From: Klebsiella quasivariicola
Lineage (GTDB): Bacteria; Pseudomonadota; Gammaproteobacteria; Enterobacterales; Enterobacteriaceae
DNA: 64,000 nt
Reading direction: 5' to 3'
Assembly (NCBI RefSeq): GCF_002269255.1
Contig: NZ_CP022823.1
Span: 5,394,001-5,458,000 of the forward strand
Shown: positions 1 through 9,065 of the stretch, piece after piece
How positions within the stretch are numbered: the first letter of the stretch is position 1
Layout of the letters: every line of letters begins with the position of its first letter
Notes under the pieces: model-generated
What the model was told of the DNA's origin: nothing
Seen by the model: the letters and a program-made list of their open reading frames with translations, nothing else
The model's database searches: none
Translations under genes and position numbers: made by a program

Positions 1-66
1 ATTGATATAGGTCACCAGCTCTGCGCCGGCATAACCACTGGCACCCACAATCAGCGTATTTAACAT
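1..66 (-). CDS. argC: N-acetyl-gamma-glutamyl-phosphate reductase, N-terminal fragment (cut by window edge)
   Basis: Only the first 22 codons are inside the window, read leftwards from an ATG at 64-66. The translation begins MLNTLIVGASGYAGAE, the Rossmann nucleotide-binding start (GASGYAG) of ArgC, which reduces N-acetylglutamyl phosphate in arginine synthesis. The gene is divergent from argE, as in the E. coli argE-argCBH bipolar operon, and shares the ARG-box control region. It is partial only because of the window boundary. Confidence 0.9.
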   Translation of the reverse strand, partial: MLNTLIVGASGYAGAELVTYIN

Positions 67-116
67 TGGAAGCGCATCTCCTTACATTCGATGGGTTTTC
101 TTACGCTCAACGATAT

Positions 117-153
117 TGTATTTTTATTCACAATAAATGCATGAATATTGATA
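117..153. promoter_or_regulatory. ARG boxes (ArgR operator) between argC and argE
   Basis: Two AT-rich imperfect palindromes of the TGAAT-N-ATTCA type lie in tandem between the divergent starts: tgtatttttattcaca (117-132) and tgcatgaatattgata (138-153). In E. coli this interval carries paired ARG boxes bound by ArgR-arginine, which repress both argE and argCBH. The motif is seen directly; ArgR binding is inferred from position and family knowledge. Confidence 0.75.
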
Positions 154-179
154 CTATCACGACCCAAGGTGTGTCAACA

Positions 180-1331
180 ATGAAAAACAATTTACCGCCC
201 TTTATCGAGATTTACCGCGCGTTGATCGCCACACCATCCATCAGCGCGACCGAAGAGGCTCTCGATCAAAGCAATGAGTCTTTAATCAATTTGCTGGCAG
301 GCTGGTTCCGCGATCTCGGCTTCAATGTTGAAGTACAGCCGGTGCCGGATACGCGCCATAAATTTAACCTGCTGGCCAGCACCGGACACGGCGCCGGCGG
401 CCTGCTGCTCGCCGGGCATACCGATACCGTGCCATTCGATGATGGCCGCTGGACGCGGGATCCGTTCACCCTCACCGAACACGATAACAAGCTCTACGGC
501 CTCGGCACGGCCGACATGAAAGGCTTCTTCGCTTTTATTCTCGACGCCCTGCGCGATGTCGACGTCACCACGCTGAAAAAACCGCTGTATATTCTGGCCA
601 CCGCCGACGAAGAGACCAGCATGGCCGGCGCGCGCTATTTTGCCGAAACCACCCAACTGCGCCCGGACTGCGCCATCATCGGCGAGCCCACTTCCCTGCA
701 GCCGATCCGCGCCCATAAAGGCCATATGTCCAACGCGATCCGTATTCAGGGCCAGTCCGGCCACTCCAGCGATCCGGCGCGCGGGGTCAACGCGATTGAG
801 CTGATGCACGACGCCATCGGCCGCATTATGCAGCTGCGCGATCTGCTAAAAGAGCGCTACCACTTCGAGGCGTTCACGGTCCCTTACCCGACCCTTAACC
901 TGGGCGCTATCCATGGCGGCGATGCCTCAAACCGTATCTGTGCCTGCTGCGAACTGCATATGGATATCCGCCCGCTGCCGGGGATGACTCTTAACGATCT
1001 TAATGGTCTGTTAGCCGAGGCGCTGGCCCCCGTCAGTGAACGCTGGCCGGGCCGGCTGACGGTTTCGGAGCTACATCCGCCGATCCCTGGCTACGAATGC
1101 CCGCCGGACCATAAGCTGGTGCAGGTGGTTGAGAAACTGCTCGGCGCGCAGACCGACGTGGTGAACTACTGCACCGAAGCGCCGTTTATCCAGACGCTTT
1201 GTCCGACGCTGGTGCTCGGCCCGGGCTCCATCAATCAGGCCCATCAGCCTGACGAGTATCTGGAGACGCGCTTTATCAAGCCGACCCGGGAGCTGATTAG
1301 CCAGGTGGTCCACCACTTCTGCTGGCACTAA
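180..1331 (+). CDS. argE: acetylornithine deacetylase
   Basis: This 383-residue M20-family metallopeptidase hydrolyses N-acetyl-L-ornithine to ornithine in arginine biosynthesis; it is cytoplasmic and dinuclear-metal dependent. Metal and catalytic residues fall at the classical positions: His80 and Asp82 (AGHTDTVPF), Asp112 (TADMKG), Glu144-Glu145 (ADEETS), Glu169 (GEPTS) and a C-terminal His in NQAHQPDEY. The reading frame is open upstream to position 66, but that extension crosses the ARG boxes. The ATG at 180 gives the normal family length and start (MKNNLPPFIE), so it is preferred. It is transcribed divergently from argC under the shared ArgR operator. Confidence 0.97.
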   Translation: MKNNLPPFIEIYRALIATPSISATEEALDQSNESLINLLAGWFRDLGFNVEVQPVPDTRHKFNLLASTGHGAGGLLLAGHTDTVPFDDGRWTRDPFTLTEHDNKLYGLGTADMKGFFAFILDALRDVDVTTLKKPLYILATADEETSMAGARYFAETTQLRPDCAIIGEPTSLQPIRAHKGHMSNAIRIQGQSGHSSDPARGVNAIELMHDAIGRIMQLRDLLKERYHFEAFTVPYPTLNLGAIHGGDASNRICACCELHMDIRPLPGMTLNDLNGLLAEALAPVSERWPGRLTVSELHPPIPGYECPPDHKLVQVVEKLLGAQTDVVNYCTEAPFIQTLCPTLVLGPGSINQAHQPDEYLETRFIKPTRELISQVVHHFCWH

Positions 1332-1589
1332 AATCGCCCTCTTTTTCCGCCCCGCTCTCCCGGGGCGGAACGGTGACGATCGTCACATTTCCATAAGCGA
1401 TGCTTATCCAGCGACCCCTGAATTAAATTTCGCAAATTACGGCGATTTACTCGTTTGCTGAAGCGATTTCGCAGTAATTGACGTGGGGGTATTTACGTGG
1501 CTTTATAAAAGACGGGTTGCTTATCCGTTGCTCACGTTCCAGCGCAGCGGATATAACAAAATAAAATGAGATGGGGTGTCTGGGGTAAC

Positions 1590-4241
1590 ATGAACGAACA
1601 ATATTCCGCATTGCGTAGTAATGTCAGTATGCTCGGCAAGGTGCTGGGCGATACCATCAAGGATGCATTGGGAGAAAATATTCTTGATCGTGTCGAAACT
1701 ATCCGTAAGTTGTCCAAATCTTCACGCGCCGGCAACGAAGCTAACCGCCAGGAGCTGCTGACCACGCTGCAGAATTTGTCTAACGACGAACTGCTGCCGG
1801 TGGCCCGTGCCTTCAGCCAGTTTCTGAATCTGGCGAACACCGCTGAGCAGTACCACAGCATTTCGCCCAATGGCGAAGCGGCCAGCAATCCGGAAGTCAT
1901 TGCGCGTACCCTGAGAAAGCTCAAAGACCAACCCAATCTCAACGAAGACACCATCAAAAAAGCGGTGGAATCTCTGTCTCTGGAGCTGGTATTAACCGCC
2001 CACCCGACCGAGATCACCCGCCGGACGCTGATCCATAAAATGGTGGAAGTGAACAACTGCCTTAAGCAGTTGGACAACAAAGATATCGCCGACTACGAGC
2101 ACCATCAGCTGATGCGCCGTCTGCGCCAGCTGATCGCCCAGTCCTGGCATACCGATGAAATTCGTAAGCACCGCCCGTCCCCGGTCGATGAAGCCAAATG
2201 GGGCTTCGCGGTGGTGGAGAACAGCCTGTGGGAAGGGGTGCCTAACTATCTGCGCGAGCTGAACGAACAGCTGGAAGCCAACCTTGGCTATCAGCTGCCG
2301 GTGGACTTCGTCCCGGTGCGTTTCACCTCATGGATGGGCGGCGACCGCGACGGCAACCCGAACGTAACGGCTGATATCACCCGCCATGTGCTGCTACTCA
2401 GCCGCTGGAAAGCGACCGACCTGTTCCTCAAAGACGTGCAGGTGCTGATCTCCGAGCTGTCGATGGTGGAGTGTACCGACGAACTTCGCGCGCTGGCCGG
2501 TGCGGAGGGTGCTCAGGAACCGTACCGTTATCTGATGAAGAAACTGCGCGCTCAGCTGATGGAAACTCAGGCCTGGCTGGAAGCGCGTCTGAAAGGGCAA
2601 AAACTGCCGAAACCGGCGGGACTGATCACGCAGAACGAGCAGCTGTGGGAGCCGCTGTACGCCTGCTATAAATCGCTGCAGGCCTGCGGCATGGGCATTA
2701 TCGCCAACGGCGAGCTGCTCGACACCCTGCGCCGCGTGAAGTCTTTCGGCGTACCGCTGGTGCGTATTGATATCCGTCAGGAAAGCACCCGCCATACCGA
2801 AGCGCTGGGTGAAATGACTCGCTACCTCGGGATCGGCGACTACGAAAGCTGGTCAGAAGCCGACAAACAGGCTTTCCTGATCCGCGAACTGAATTCCAAA
2901 CGTCCGCTGCTGCCGCGCCAGTGGGAGCCAAGCGAAGAAACCCGCGAAGTTCTCGACACCTGCAAAGTGATCGCCGAGGCGCCGCGCGGATCGATCGCCG
3001 CCTACGTGATCTCGATGGCGAAAACGCCGTCCGACGTGCTGGCGGTTCATCTCCTGCTGAAAGAGGCCGGGATTGGCTTTGCTCTGCCGGTGGCCCCGCT
3101 GTTCGAAACGCTGGACGACCTCAACAACGCCAACGACGTCATGACCCAGCTGCTGAATATCGACTGGTACCGCGGCTTTATCCAGGGCAAACAGATGGTC
3201 ATGATCGGCTACTCTGACTCCGCTAAAGACGCTGGCGTGATGGCCGCCTCCTGGGCGCAGTACCAGGCGCAGGACGCGCTGATCAAAACCTGTGAGAAAG
3301 CCGGTATCGAACTGACCCTGTTCCACGGTCGTGGCGGCTCCATCGGCCGCGGCGGCGCGCCTGCCCATGCCGCACTCCTCTCGCAGCCGCCGGGAAGCCT
3401 GAAAGGCGGCCTGCGCGTCACCGAGCAGGGCGAGATGATCCGCTTTAAGTACGGCCTGCCGGAAGTGACCATCAGCAGTCTGTCGCTGTATACCAGCGCC
3501 ATTCTGGAAGCCAACCTGCTGCCGCCGCCGGAGCCGAAAGCCGAATGGCGTGACATCATGGCCGAGCTGTCCGACGTCTCCTGCAAGATGTATCGCGGCT
3601 ACGTGCGGGAAAACAAAGATTTCGTCCCTTACTTCCGTTCCGCGACCCCGGAGCAGGAGCTGGGCAAACTGCCGCTGGGTTCACGTCCGGCAAAACGTCG
3701 CCCAACCGGCGGCGTCGAGTCGCTGCGCGCCATTCCGTGGATCTTTGCCTGGACCCAGAACCGCCTGATGCTGCCGGCCTGGCTGGGCGCCGGCGCCGCG
3801 CTGCAGAAGGTGGTCGAAGGCGGGAAGCAGAGCGAACTGGAAGCCATGTGTCGCGACTGGCCGTTCTTCTCTACCCGCCTCGGTATGCTGGAGATGGTTT
3901 ACTCGAAGGCCGACCTGTGGCTGGCGGAGTACTACGATCAGCGCCTGGTGAAACCAGAGCTGTGGGCGCTGGGTACCGAGCTGCGTAAGCTGCTGGCTGC
4001 CGATATCAACGTCGTGCTGGCCATCGCCAACGACTCCCATCTGATGGCCGACCTGCCGTGGATTGCCGAGTCTATCCAGCTGCGTAATATCTATACTGAC
4101 CCACTGAACGTCCTGCAGGCGGAACTGCTGCACCGTTCACGCCAGGCTGAAGAAGAGGGCAAGGATCCGGATCCGCGCGTTGAACAAGCGCTAATGGTCA
4201 CCATCGCCGGCGTTGCCGCCGGGATGCGTAACACCGGCTAA
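1590..4241 (+). CDS. ppc: phosphoenolpyruvate carboxylase
   Basis: The gene encodes 883 residues, the standard enterobacterial length. The enzyme carboxylates phosphoenolpyruvate to oxaloacetate (anaplerosis); it is a cytoplasmic tetramer activated by acetyl-CoA and inhibited by aspartate. Visible signatures are the catalytic-His motif TAHPTE (about residue 138), FTSWMGGDRDGNPNVT, the glycine-rich loop FHGRGGSIGRGGAP, and the conserved C-terminus ending MRNTG. The frame is open eight codons further upstream, but the ATG at 1590 gives the family start MNEQYSALR. It is followed at once by a strong terminator. The neighbours argE and yijO match E. coli gene order. Confidence 0.98.
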   Translation: MNEQYSALRSNVSMLGKVLGDTIKDALGENILDRVETIRKLSKSSRAGNEANRQELLTTLQNLSNDELLPVARAFSQFLNLANTAEQYHSISPNGEAASNPEVIARTLRKLKDQPNLNEDTIKKAVESLSLELVLTAHPTEITRRTLIHKMVEVNNCLKQLDNKDIADYEHHQLMRRLRQLIAQSWHTDEIRKHRPSPVDEAKWGFAVVENSLWEGVPNYLRELNEQLEANLGYQLPVDFVPVRFTSWMGGDRDGNPNVTADITRHVLLLSRWKATDLFLKDVQVLISELSMVECTDELRALAGAEGAQEPYRYLMKKLRAQLMETQAWLEARLKGQKLPKPAGLITQNEQLWEPLYACYKSLQACGMGIIANGELLDTLRRVKSFGVPLVRIDIRQESTRHTEALGEMTRYLGIGDYESWSEADKQAFLIRELNSKRPLLPRQWEPSEETREVLDTCKVIAEAPRGSIAAYVISMAKTPSDVLAVHLLLKEAGIGFALPVAPLFETLDDLNNANDVMTQLLNIDWYRGFIQGKQMVMIGYSDSAKDAGVMAASWAQYQAQDALIKTCEKAGIELTLFHGRGGSIGRGGAPAHAALLSQPPGSLKGGLRVTEQGEMIRFKYGLPEVTISSLSLYTSAILEANLLPPPEPKAEWRDIMAELSDVSCKMYRGYVRENKDFVPYFRSATPEQELGKLPLGSRPAKRRPTGGVESLRAIPWIFAWTQNRLMLPAWLGAGAALQKVVEGGKQSELEAMCRDWPFFSTRLGMLEMVYSKADLWLAEYYDQRLVKPELWALGTELRKLLAADINVVLAIANDSHLMADLPWIAESIQLRNIYTDPLNVLQAELLHRSRQAEEEGKDPDPRVEQALMVTIAGVAAGMRNTG

Positions 4242-4249
4242 TCAATGTC

Positions 4250-4282
4250 TCTCCCCCCGGCCGTCCGGCCGGGGGATTTTTC
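4250..4282 (+). terminator. rho-independent terminator of ppc
   Basis: A long GC stem (CCCCCGGCCG / CGGCCGGGGG with a short TC loop) is followed by ATTTTT, starting about 10 nt after the ppc stop codon. Because zinT ends a few bases downstream on the opposite strand, it separates two convergent genes. Confidence 0.9.
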
Positions 4283-4289
4283 ACTCGTT

Positions 4290-4940
4290 CTAGTGGTGCA
4301 GCATTTCATCAACGATCTGCTCTTTATGCAGCGCATAAGGATAATAGGTCGGCCAGTTATCCATCTCTTTCAGCAACGCCTCCTGTGATTCATTGCCCAT
4401 GAAAATATGGAAATGCTGCGATTTACGCGGGCCAATGATATGGTCGCTGAACTGGACAAACTTCGGCGCGTTGGCATCGCCCTGCTGGCACTCAAACAAG
4501 TAACGCACGCCCTTCTTGCCGGAGGTGTAATGCAGAATTTTGTAGCCTGAATAGCGGTATTTGCAGCTATTGACGGTCTCGCCAACGTGGAACTCAATGA
4601 CATCATTTTCAATGCCAATCTGCTCTACATCAGTGGCGTAGCCCTTTTTATAATAAGCGCGATACTCCTCCACACTCTTGCCGCCGGGCTTTTTCGCCTT
4701 CTGCTCGAGTACCGGATCGAGGTCGCCATTGAGCAGATACGGATTCACCGACTGCCAGACGCCCTCCCAGTCGCTCAGCGAGCGGTCCTGCACATTTTTA
4801 TCCGCAAAAATGCCTTCGCTGGCCTGACGCTCCACTTCGGTTAGCGCCGGCCCATGGCTATGGTTGCCGTGGGCGAACGCCTGAGCGCTGGCTAACGCCA
4901 TGCCGAATCCGAAGGCCAGCAGGGGGATCTTTCTGGTCAT
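4290..4940 (-). CDS. zinT: periplasmic zinc-binding protein ZinT
   Basis: This 216-residue ZinT/YodA protein is a lipocalin-like periplasmic metallochaperone that scavenges zinc (and binds cadmium), working with ZnuABC under zinc starvation. It starts with a clear signal peptide (MTRKIPLLAFGFGMALASA, cleavage after AFA) followed by the His-rich stretch HGNHSHG. Internal conserved motifs include DWEGVWQSVNPYL and the C-terminal histidines (HFHIF, MLHH) used for metal binding. The gene is single, convergent with ppc, with a Zur-type palindrome just upstream of the start. In E. coli zinT lies elsewhere, so its place between ppc and yijO is a local insertion relative to that genome. Confidence 0.95.
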   Translation of the reverse strand: MTRKIPLLAFGFGMALASAQAFAHGNHSHGPALTEVERQASEGIFADKNVQDRSLSDWEGVWQSVNPYLLNGDLDPVLEQKAKKPGGKSVEEYRAYYKKGYATDVEQIGIENDVIEFHVGETVNSCKYRYSGYKILHYTSGKKGVRYLFECQQGDANAPKFVQFSDHIIGPRKSQHFHIFMGNESQEALLKEMDNWPTYYPYALHKEQIVDEMLHH

Positions 4941-4971
4941 TACTCTCTCCTGAGTGTGATATCAATAGCGG

Positions 4972-4996
4972 CAAATTGTTACGATATAACATATCT
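4972..4996. promoter_or_regulatory. Zur box upstream of zinT
   Basis: The palindrome gttacgatataac (4978-4990) with AT-rich flanks closely resembles the enterobacterial Zur operator GTTATANTATAAC. It lies about 40 bp upstream of the zinT start. Zur repression of zinT is known in E. coli and Salmonella; here it is inferred from the site. Confidence 0.75.
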
Positions 4997-5072
4997 CAAA
5001 TGAGAATCAAGAGCGACAGGCAAGCGCTTTTACCGCTGGAATAATGTCCGGTATGATGAAAGAGGTGATGCT

Positions 5073-5951
5073 TTGAACGGAAGAATGATGGACAACGATA
5101 TCAATCAGCTTATTGATTCATTGCTAAAAAAGCACAATAGTATCGGCCGGGTTCATTTTGCCGGCGAGGTGCGCTCGCCTGCTGAACCGGTAGTGCAGGT
5201 TGATTTTCCCCGTCTGAACATCATCCTCAATGGGCAGTTACGCGACCAGGCGCTCGGCGATAACGCCCTGCCCCTCGGGGCCAGGGACGTGCTCTATATC
5301 CCCGGAGATAGCTGGAACTGCCCGCAGTGGCAAGCGCCCTGCCTGCTGTTAAGCATCCTGTTCGATAAGCAGCAGCTGGAGTGCTCGCTGCAGCACTGGA
5401 ATGGCAAGGCGATAACCGTTGTCGACAAGCGGCAGGCGCTGCGCCGCGGGCCGCGCGTCGGGTCATTTCTGCTGCAGGCGCTCAATGAGCTCCGGATGCA
5501 GCCTCATGAACAGCGAACCGCCCGCAGCATCGTCGTCAGCCTGCTTAGCCACTGCCATGATCTTCTCGGTAGCCAGGCGCAAACCTCCTCACGTAGTCAG
5601 GCGCTGTTCGAGGCGGTCCGCCAGTACATCGACGTCCATTACGCAGAGCCGCTGAGCCGGGAATCGGTGGCCCAGGCGTTCTATCTCTCTCCCAACTATC
5701 TTTCCCATCTGTTCCAGAAATGTGGACCAATGGGCTTCAATGAATATCTGAACCATATTCGTCTCGAACAGGCCCGTATGTTACTCAAGGGCCACGATAT
5801 GAAAGTGAAAGATATCGCCCACGCCTGCGGCTTCGCCGACAGTAACTACTTCTGCCGGCTGTTTCGCAAAACCACAGAGCGCTCACCATCTGAGTATCGC
5901 CGTCAATATCACAGCCAGTTGACGGAAAAATTATCCCCGGCCAAAAACTAG
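5073..5951 (+). CDS. yijO: AraC-family transcriptional regulator YijO
   Basis: Protein of about 290 residues with an N-terminal cupin-like sensing region (about 20-110) and a C-terminal AraC double helix-turn-helix (about 190-280), including YLSHLFQK, the second-helix pattern DIAHACGFADSNYFCRLFRK and the family tail SPSEYRRQY. The DNA-binding half is nearly the same as E. coli YijO, and it also lies beside ppc. The start is uncertain: TTG at 5073 has a good AGAGGTGA ribosome site 7 nt upstream, while the ATGs at 5085 and 5088 are shorter alternatives. No ligand is known to me. In E. coli the frw/pfl/ptsA genes separate yijO from fsaB; here it directly precedes fsa-gldA, so control of those genes is possible but unproven. 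Confidence 0.88.
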   Translation: MNGRMMDNDINQLIDSLLKKHNSIGRVHFAGEVRSPAEPVVQVDFPRLNIILNGQLRDQALGDNALPLGARDVLYIPGDSWNCPQWQAPCLLLSILFDKQQLECSLQHWNGKAITVVDKRQALRRGPRVGSFLLQALNELRMQPHEQRTARSIVVSLLSHCHDLLGSQAQTSSRSQALFEAVRQYIDVHYAEPLSRESVAQAFYLSPNYLSHLFQKCGPMGFNEYLNHIRLEQARMLLKGHDMKVKDIAHACGFADSNYFCRLFRKTTERSPSEYRRQYHSQLTEKLSPAKN

Positions 5952-6020
5952 ATTTTTGTGTGTTAAACCTGACTTTTGTGCGCGTTTTTATTGCTGTACA
6001 ACCCCACCATCCCGGATAAA

Positions 6021-6036
6021 TGTGATCTAAATCATC
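6021..6036 (+). promoter_or_regulatory. CRP-like site upstream of fsa
   Basis: The sequence tgtgatctaaatcatc fits TGTGA-N6-TCACA with two mismatches in the right half, about 120 bp upstream of fsa. A catabolite-controlled promoter would suit a sugar-phosphate aldolase/glycerol dehydrogenase operon. This is inferred from the motif only. Confidence 0.45.
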
Positions 6037-6156
6037 CTTACTCGTGATGCGTACATTTATCCAGTTTTTGGCAAATTTGTCATCTGGCGATCCTTCGAAC
6101 GAAAGCCGTATGCTTACCTCAACGACAGAACCGAATTAAGTATTGAGGAAAACATT

Positions 6157-6819
6157 ATGGAACTCTATCTGGATACCGCCAACGTCGCTGAAGTGGAACG
6201 CCTGGCCCGCATCTACCCCCTGGCCGGGGTCACCACCAACCCGAGCATTATCGCCGCCGGTAAAACCCCGGTCTGGGACGTGCTCCCTCGCCTGCAAAAA
6301 GCCGTCGGACCCGAAGGGATCCTCTTTGCACAAACCATGAGCCGCGACGCACAGGGCATGGTGGAGGAAGCCAAACGCCTGAGCAATGCCGTACCAGGCA
6401 TCGTGGTCAAAATCCCGGTCACCGCCGAAGGCCTCGCCGCCATCAAACTGCTGAAGAAAGAAGGCATCCCGACGCTTGGCACCGCCGTCTATAGCGCCTC
6501 GCAAGGCCTGCTGGCCGCACTGGCCGGGGCAAAATACGTCGCGCCTTACGTTAACCGCGTCGACGCCCAGGGCGGGGACGGCATCCGCATGGTGCAGGAG
6601 CTGCAATCCCTGCTGGAAATGCACGCGCCGGAAAGCAAAGTGCTGGCGGCAAGCTTCAAGACGCCCCGTCAAGCGCTGGACTGCCTGCTGGCTGGCTGCG
6701 AAGCAATCACCCTTCCACTAGATGTAGCGCAACAAATGCTCGGCACCCCTGCGGTAGAGTCAGCGATAGAGAAGTTTGAGCAGGACTGGAATAACGCCTT
6801 TGGCACGCTGAACCTGTAA
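6157..6819 (+). CDS. fsaB: fructose-6-phosphate aldolase
   Basis: This 220-residue class I aldolase of the transaldolase-like FSA family reversibly cleaves fructose 6-phosphate to dihydroxyacetone and glyceraldehyde 3-phosphate. The Schiff-base Lys85 is present in VVKIPVT, together with VTTNPSII near residue 26 and the C-terminal PLDVAQQM. The short length excludes true transaldolases (over 310 residues). The ribosome site TGAGGAAAAC precedes ATG 6157. It is followed after 54 bp by gldA, the same fsa-gldA pair as in E. coli; dihydroxyacetone links the two enzymes. Whether it is the FsaA or FsaB paralogue is judged from neighbourhood (gldA, yijO). Confidence 0.93.
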   Translation: MELYLDTANVAEVERLARIYPLAGVTTNPSIIAAGKTPVWDVLPRLQKAVGPEGILFAQTMSRDAQGMVEEAKRLSNAVPGIVVKIPVTAEGLAAIKLLKKEGIPTLGTAVYSASQGLLAALAGAKYVAPYVNRVDAQGGDGIRMVQELQSLLEMHAPESKVLAASFKTPRQALDCLLAGCEAITLPLDVAQQMLGTPAVESAIEKFEQDWNNAFGTLNL

Positions 6820-6873
6820 CCGGACCCGCGTGCCGCCTGCGGGTGGCACCACGGTCATCGAGGAGGAATCGAA

Positions 6874-7977
6874 ATGGATCGCATTATTCAATCACCAGGC
6901 AAATATATCCAGGGCGCAGGCGCCATCAAGCGCCTCGGCGACTACCTGAAACCGCTGGCCGAACGCTGGCTGGTGGTGGGCGATAAATTCGTACTGGGAT
7001 TTGCGGAAGAGATGCTGCGCAAAAGCCTGGCTGACGCTGGCCTGGCAGCGGAAATCGCGCCGTTTGGCGGTGAGTGTTCGCATAATGAAATCAATCGACT
7101 GCGCGATATCGCCGGCAGTGCGAAGTGTACCGCCGTGCTGGGGATCGGCGGTGGTAAAACGCTGGATACCGCGAAAGCGCTGGCCCACTTTATGAATGTG
7201 CCGGTGGCGATCGCTCCGACTATCGCCTCCACCGATGCGCCGTGTAGCGCGCTCTCGGTGATTTATACCGACGAAGGTGAATTCGACAGCTATCTGATGC
7301 TGCCGCATAACCCTAACATGGTCATTGTCGATACGCAGATCGTTGCCGGCGCGCCGGCCCGCCTGCTGGCCGCTGGTATTGGCGATGCGTTGGCCACCTG
7401 GTTCGAAGCCCGCGCCTGCTCCCGTAGCGGCGCCACCACCATGGCGGGCGGGAAATGCACCCAGGCAGCGCTGGCGCTGGCCGAACTGTGCTACAACACC
7501 TTAGTCGAAGAGGGTGAAAAAGCGATGCTGGCCGCCGAACAGCACGTGGTTACCCCGGCGCTGGAGCGGGTAGTGGAAGCCAACACCTACCTGAGCGGCG
7601 TTGGTTTCGAAAGCGGTGGTCTGGCGGCGGCCCATGCCATCCATAACGGTATGACAGCCATCCCTGACGCCCACCATTACTATCACGGTGAAAAAGTGGC
7701 GTTCGGTACCCTGACGCAGCTGGTGCTGGAAAACGCGCCGGTGGAGGAGATCGAGACCGTCGCCGCGCTGTGCCACAGCGTTGGGCTGCCGATCACCCTG
7801 GCGCAGCTGGATATCAAAGGTGATATCCCGACCAAAATGCGCCTGGTGGCGGAAGCCGCCTGCGCTGAAGGCGAAACCATTCACAATATGCCGGGCGGCG
7901 TTGATTCCGACCAGGTCTACGCCGCGCTGCTGGTGGCCGACCAGTATGGCCAGCGCTTCCTGCAGGAATGGGAATAA
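6874..7977 (+). CDS. gldA: glycerol dehydrogenase (NAD+)
   Basis: This 367-residue iron/zinc-type alcohol dehydrogenase interconverts glycerol and dihydroxyacetone using NAD. It has the family's nucleotide-binding GGGKTLDTAK motif (about 92-101) and metal ligands Asp171 (GIGDALATW) plus histidines near 253 (AAHAIHNG) and 270 (YYHGEKVAFG). The ribosome site GAGGAGGAATCGAA before ATG 6874 is very strong. It is cotranscribed with fsa and ends at a strong terminator. Physiologically it could feed glycerol into dihydroxyacetone or detoxify dihydroxyacetone made by Fsa. Confidence 0.96.
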   Translation: MDRIIQSPGKYIQGAGAIKRLGDYLKPLAERWLVVGDKFVLGFAEEMLRKSLADAGLAAEIAPFGGECSHNEINRLRDIAGSAKCTAVLGIGGGKTLDTAKALAHFMNVPVAIAPTIASTDAPCSALSVIYTDEGEFDSYLMLPHNPNMVIVDTQIVAGAPARLLAAGIGDALATWFEARACSRSGATTMAGGKCTQAALALAELCYNTLVEEGEKAMLAAEQHVVTPALERVVEANTYLSGVGFESGGLAAAHAIHNGMTAIPDAHHYYHGEKVAFGTLTQLVLENAPVEEIETVAALCHSVGLPITLAQLDIKGDIPTKMRLVAEAACAEGETIHNMPGGVDSDQVYAALLVADQYGQRFLQEWE

Positions 7978-7985
7978 ACCAGAGC

Positions 7986-8016
7986 AAAACACCCGGCGTC
8001 AGCCGGGTGTTTTTTT
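7986..8016 (+). terminator. terminator of the fsa-gldA operon
   Basis: The stem ACACCCGGC / GCCGGGTGT with a GTCA loop is followed by seven T residues, 8 nt after the gldA stop codon. Confidence 0.92.
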
Positions 8017-8041
8017 ATGTTTCTCTGCGGGCCGGAACAGG

Positions 8042-8923
8042 CTATGCCCCTCGTCTCTTGATACTGATCATCGCCAACGCCAGTACTATCAACGCAATGC
8101 CACAGCCCTCCACCTTCCCCGGATTTTCATCTAGCAGCCACCAGGAAAACAGCACGCCACAGACCGGTACGGCCAGCGTACTCAGGCCAGCGATACTCGC
8201 CGGTAAATTACGCAATACAAAAAGCCACAAACTCCAGGCCAGCGCCGTTGCCAGGATCGCGCTGTAAGCCAGGGCCCAGAAAACGCCGGGCTGCCAGTCT
8301 ACCGCCCGTTGCGGGACGAGCCAGGCCACTACGCTCATTACCACGGCGGCATACAGCATCTGCCAGGTCGTTAGCGCCAGCAAATCAACCTGCGGATATC
8401 GGGTATACATGCGCTTCGCAACGATCGCACCTGCCCCCCAGCTCACGCCGGAGAGGATTGCCAGCAAGGCGCTTTTCAGAGAAGTAAAGTCGAGTTGCCA
8501 CGGTTGCAGGACGAGTATCAGACCCACGCATGCCACCCCGATGGCGATATATTGCCATCGCCGCATACGCTCACCTAAGAATAACGCGGCCATCACCACC
8601 ACCCAGAATGGCATGGTGTAACTCAGGATCGCCACTTTACCGGCGCCACCGCTCATTAGCGCCCACTGCGCCAGACCAACCATGCCACAGGTTTGCAATA
8701 ACGCGATCGCCAGGGTATAGCCGAAAGGCGTCGGCTTGAGCGCTTTACCGCGGATCAACATCACTATCCACAGCACCACGGCGCCAAAAATACAGCGCAG
8801 CGCCGTGAAGTCAAAGGCGCCGATATAGCTCGTCACTTGCTTCATCGCGATCCAGCTAAAGCTCCAGATCAGCGTTAATAACGCCAGCCCACCAAACGCC
8901 AGCGGATCGCGCTTCCTTGTCAT
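8042..8923 (-). CDS. yijE: DMT/EamA-family exporter YijE
   Basis: This 293-residue inner-membrane protein has about ten hydrophobic segments arranged as two EamA repeats. It closely matches E. coli YijE over long stretches (for example LTLIWSFSWIAMKQVTSY and NLPASIAGLSTLAVPVCG). E. coli YijE has been reported as a cystine exporter, so a similar role is likely. An upstream TTG at 8942-8944 would add seven residues; the ATG at 8923 is preferred because it matches the family start. In E. coli yijE sits in the same gldA-metF interval, next to katG and yijF, both missing here. Confidence 0.9.
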   Translation of the reverse strand: MTRKRDPLAFGGLALLTLIWSFSWIAMKQVTSYIGAFDFTALRCIFGAVVLWIVMLIRGKALKPTPFGYTLAIALLQTCGMVGLAQWALMSGGAGKVAILSYTMPFWVVVMAALFLGERMRRWQYIAIGVACVGLILVLQPWQLDFTSLKSALLAILSGVSWGAGAIVAKRMYTRYPQVDLLALTTWQMLYAAVVMSVVAWLVPQRAVDWQPGVFWALAYSAILATALAWSLWLFVLRNLPASIAGLSTLAVPVCGVLFSWWLLDENPGKVEGCGIALIVLALAMISIKRRGA

Positions 8924-9010
8924 TGCATAACCCGTCCCTGTCAATTATCAGGCTGGCACTATACGCGCTTTATCTTCTGCTCTCCCCTGACCTGTATCAG
9001 CGTTTTGGGC

Positions 9011-9046
9011 AAAAAAAAGCGATGGCGAAATCAGCTTCGCCATCGC
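9011..9046 (-). terminator. terminator of metF
   Basis: The inverted repeat GCGATGGCGAA / TTCGCCATCGC (9019-9046) is followed, reading leftwards, by eight T residues (9011-9018 on the minus strand). It lies about 20 bp beyond the metF stop codon. Confidence 0.92.
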
Positions 9047-9065
9047 ACTAGACGGTAATGAAAAC

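Noticed and set aside
1348..1372. GC hairpin after argE as a rho-independent terminator
   Set aside because: CCGCCCCG/CGGGGCGG forms a good stem, but there is no T-run on either side in the right position, so termination cannot be claimed.
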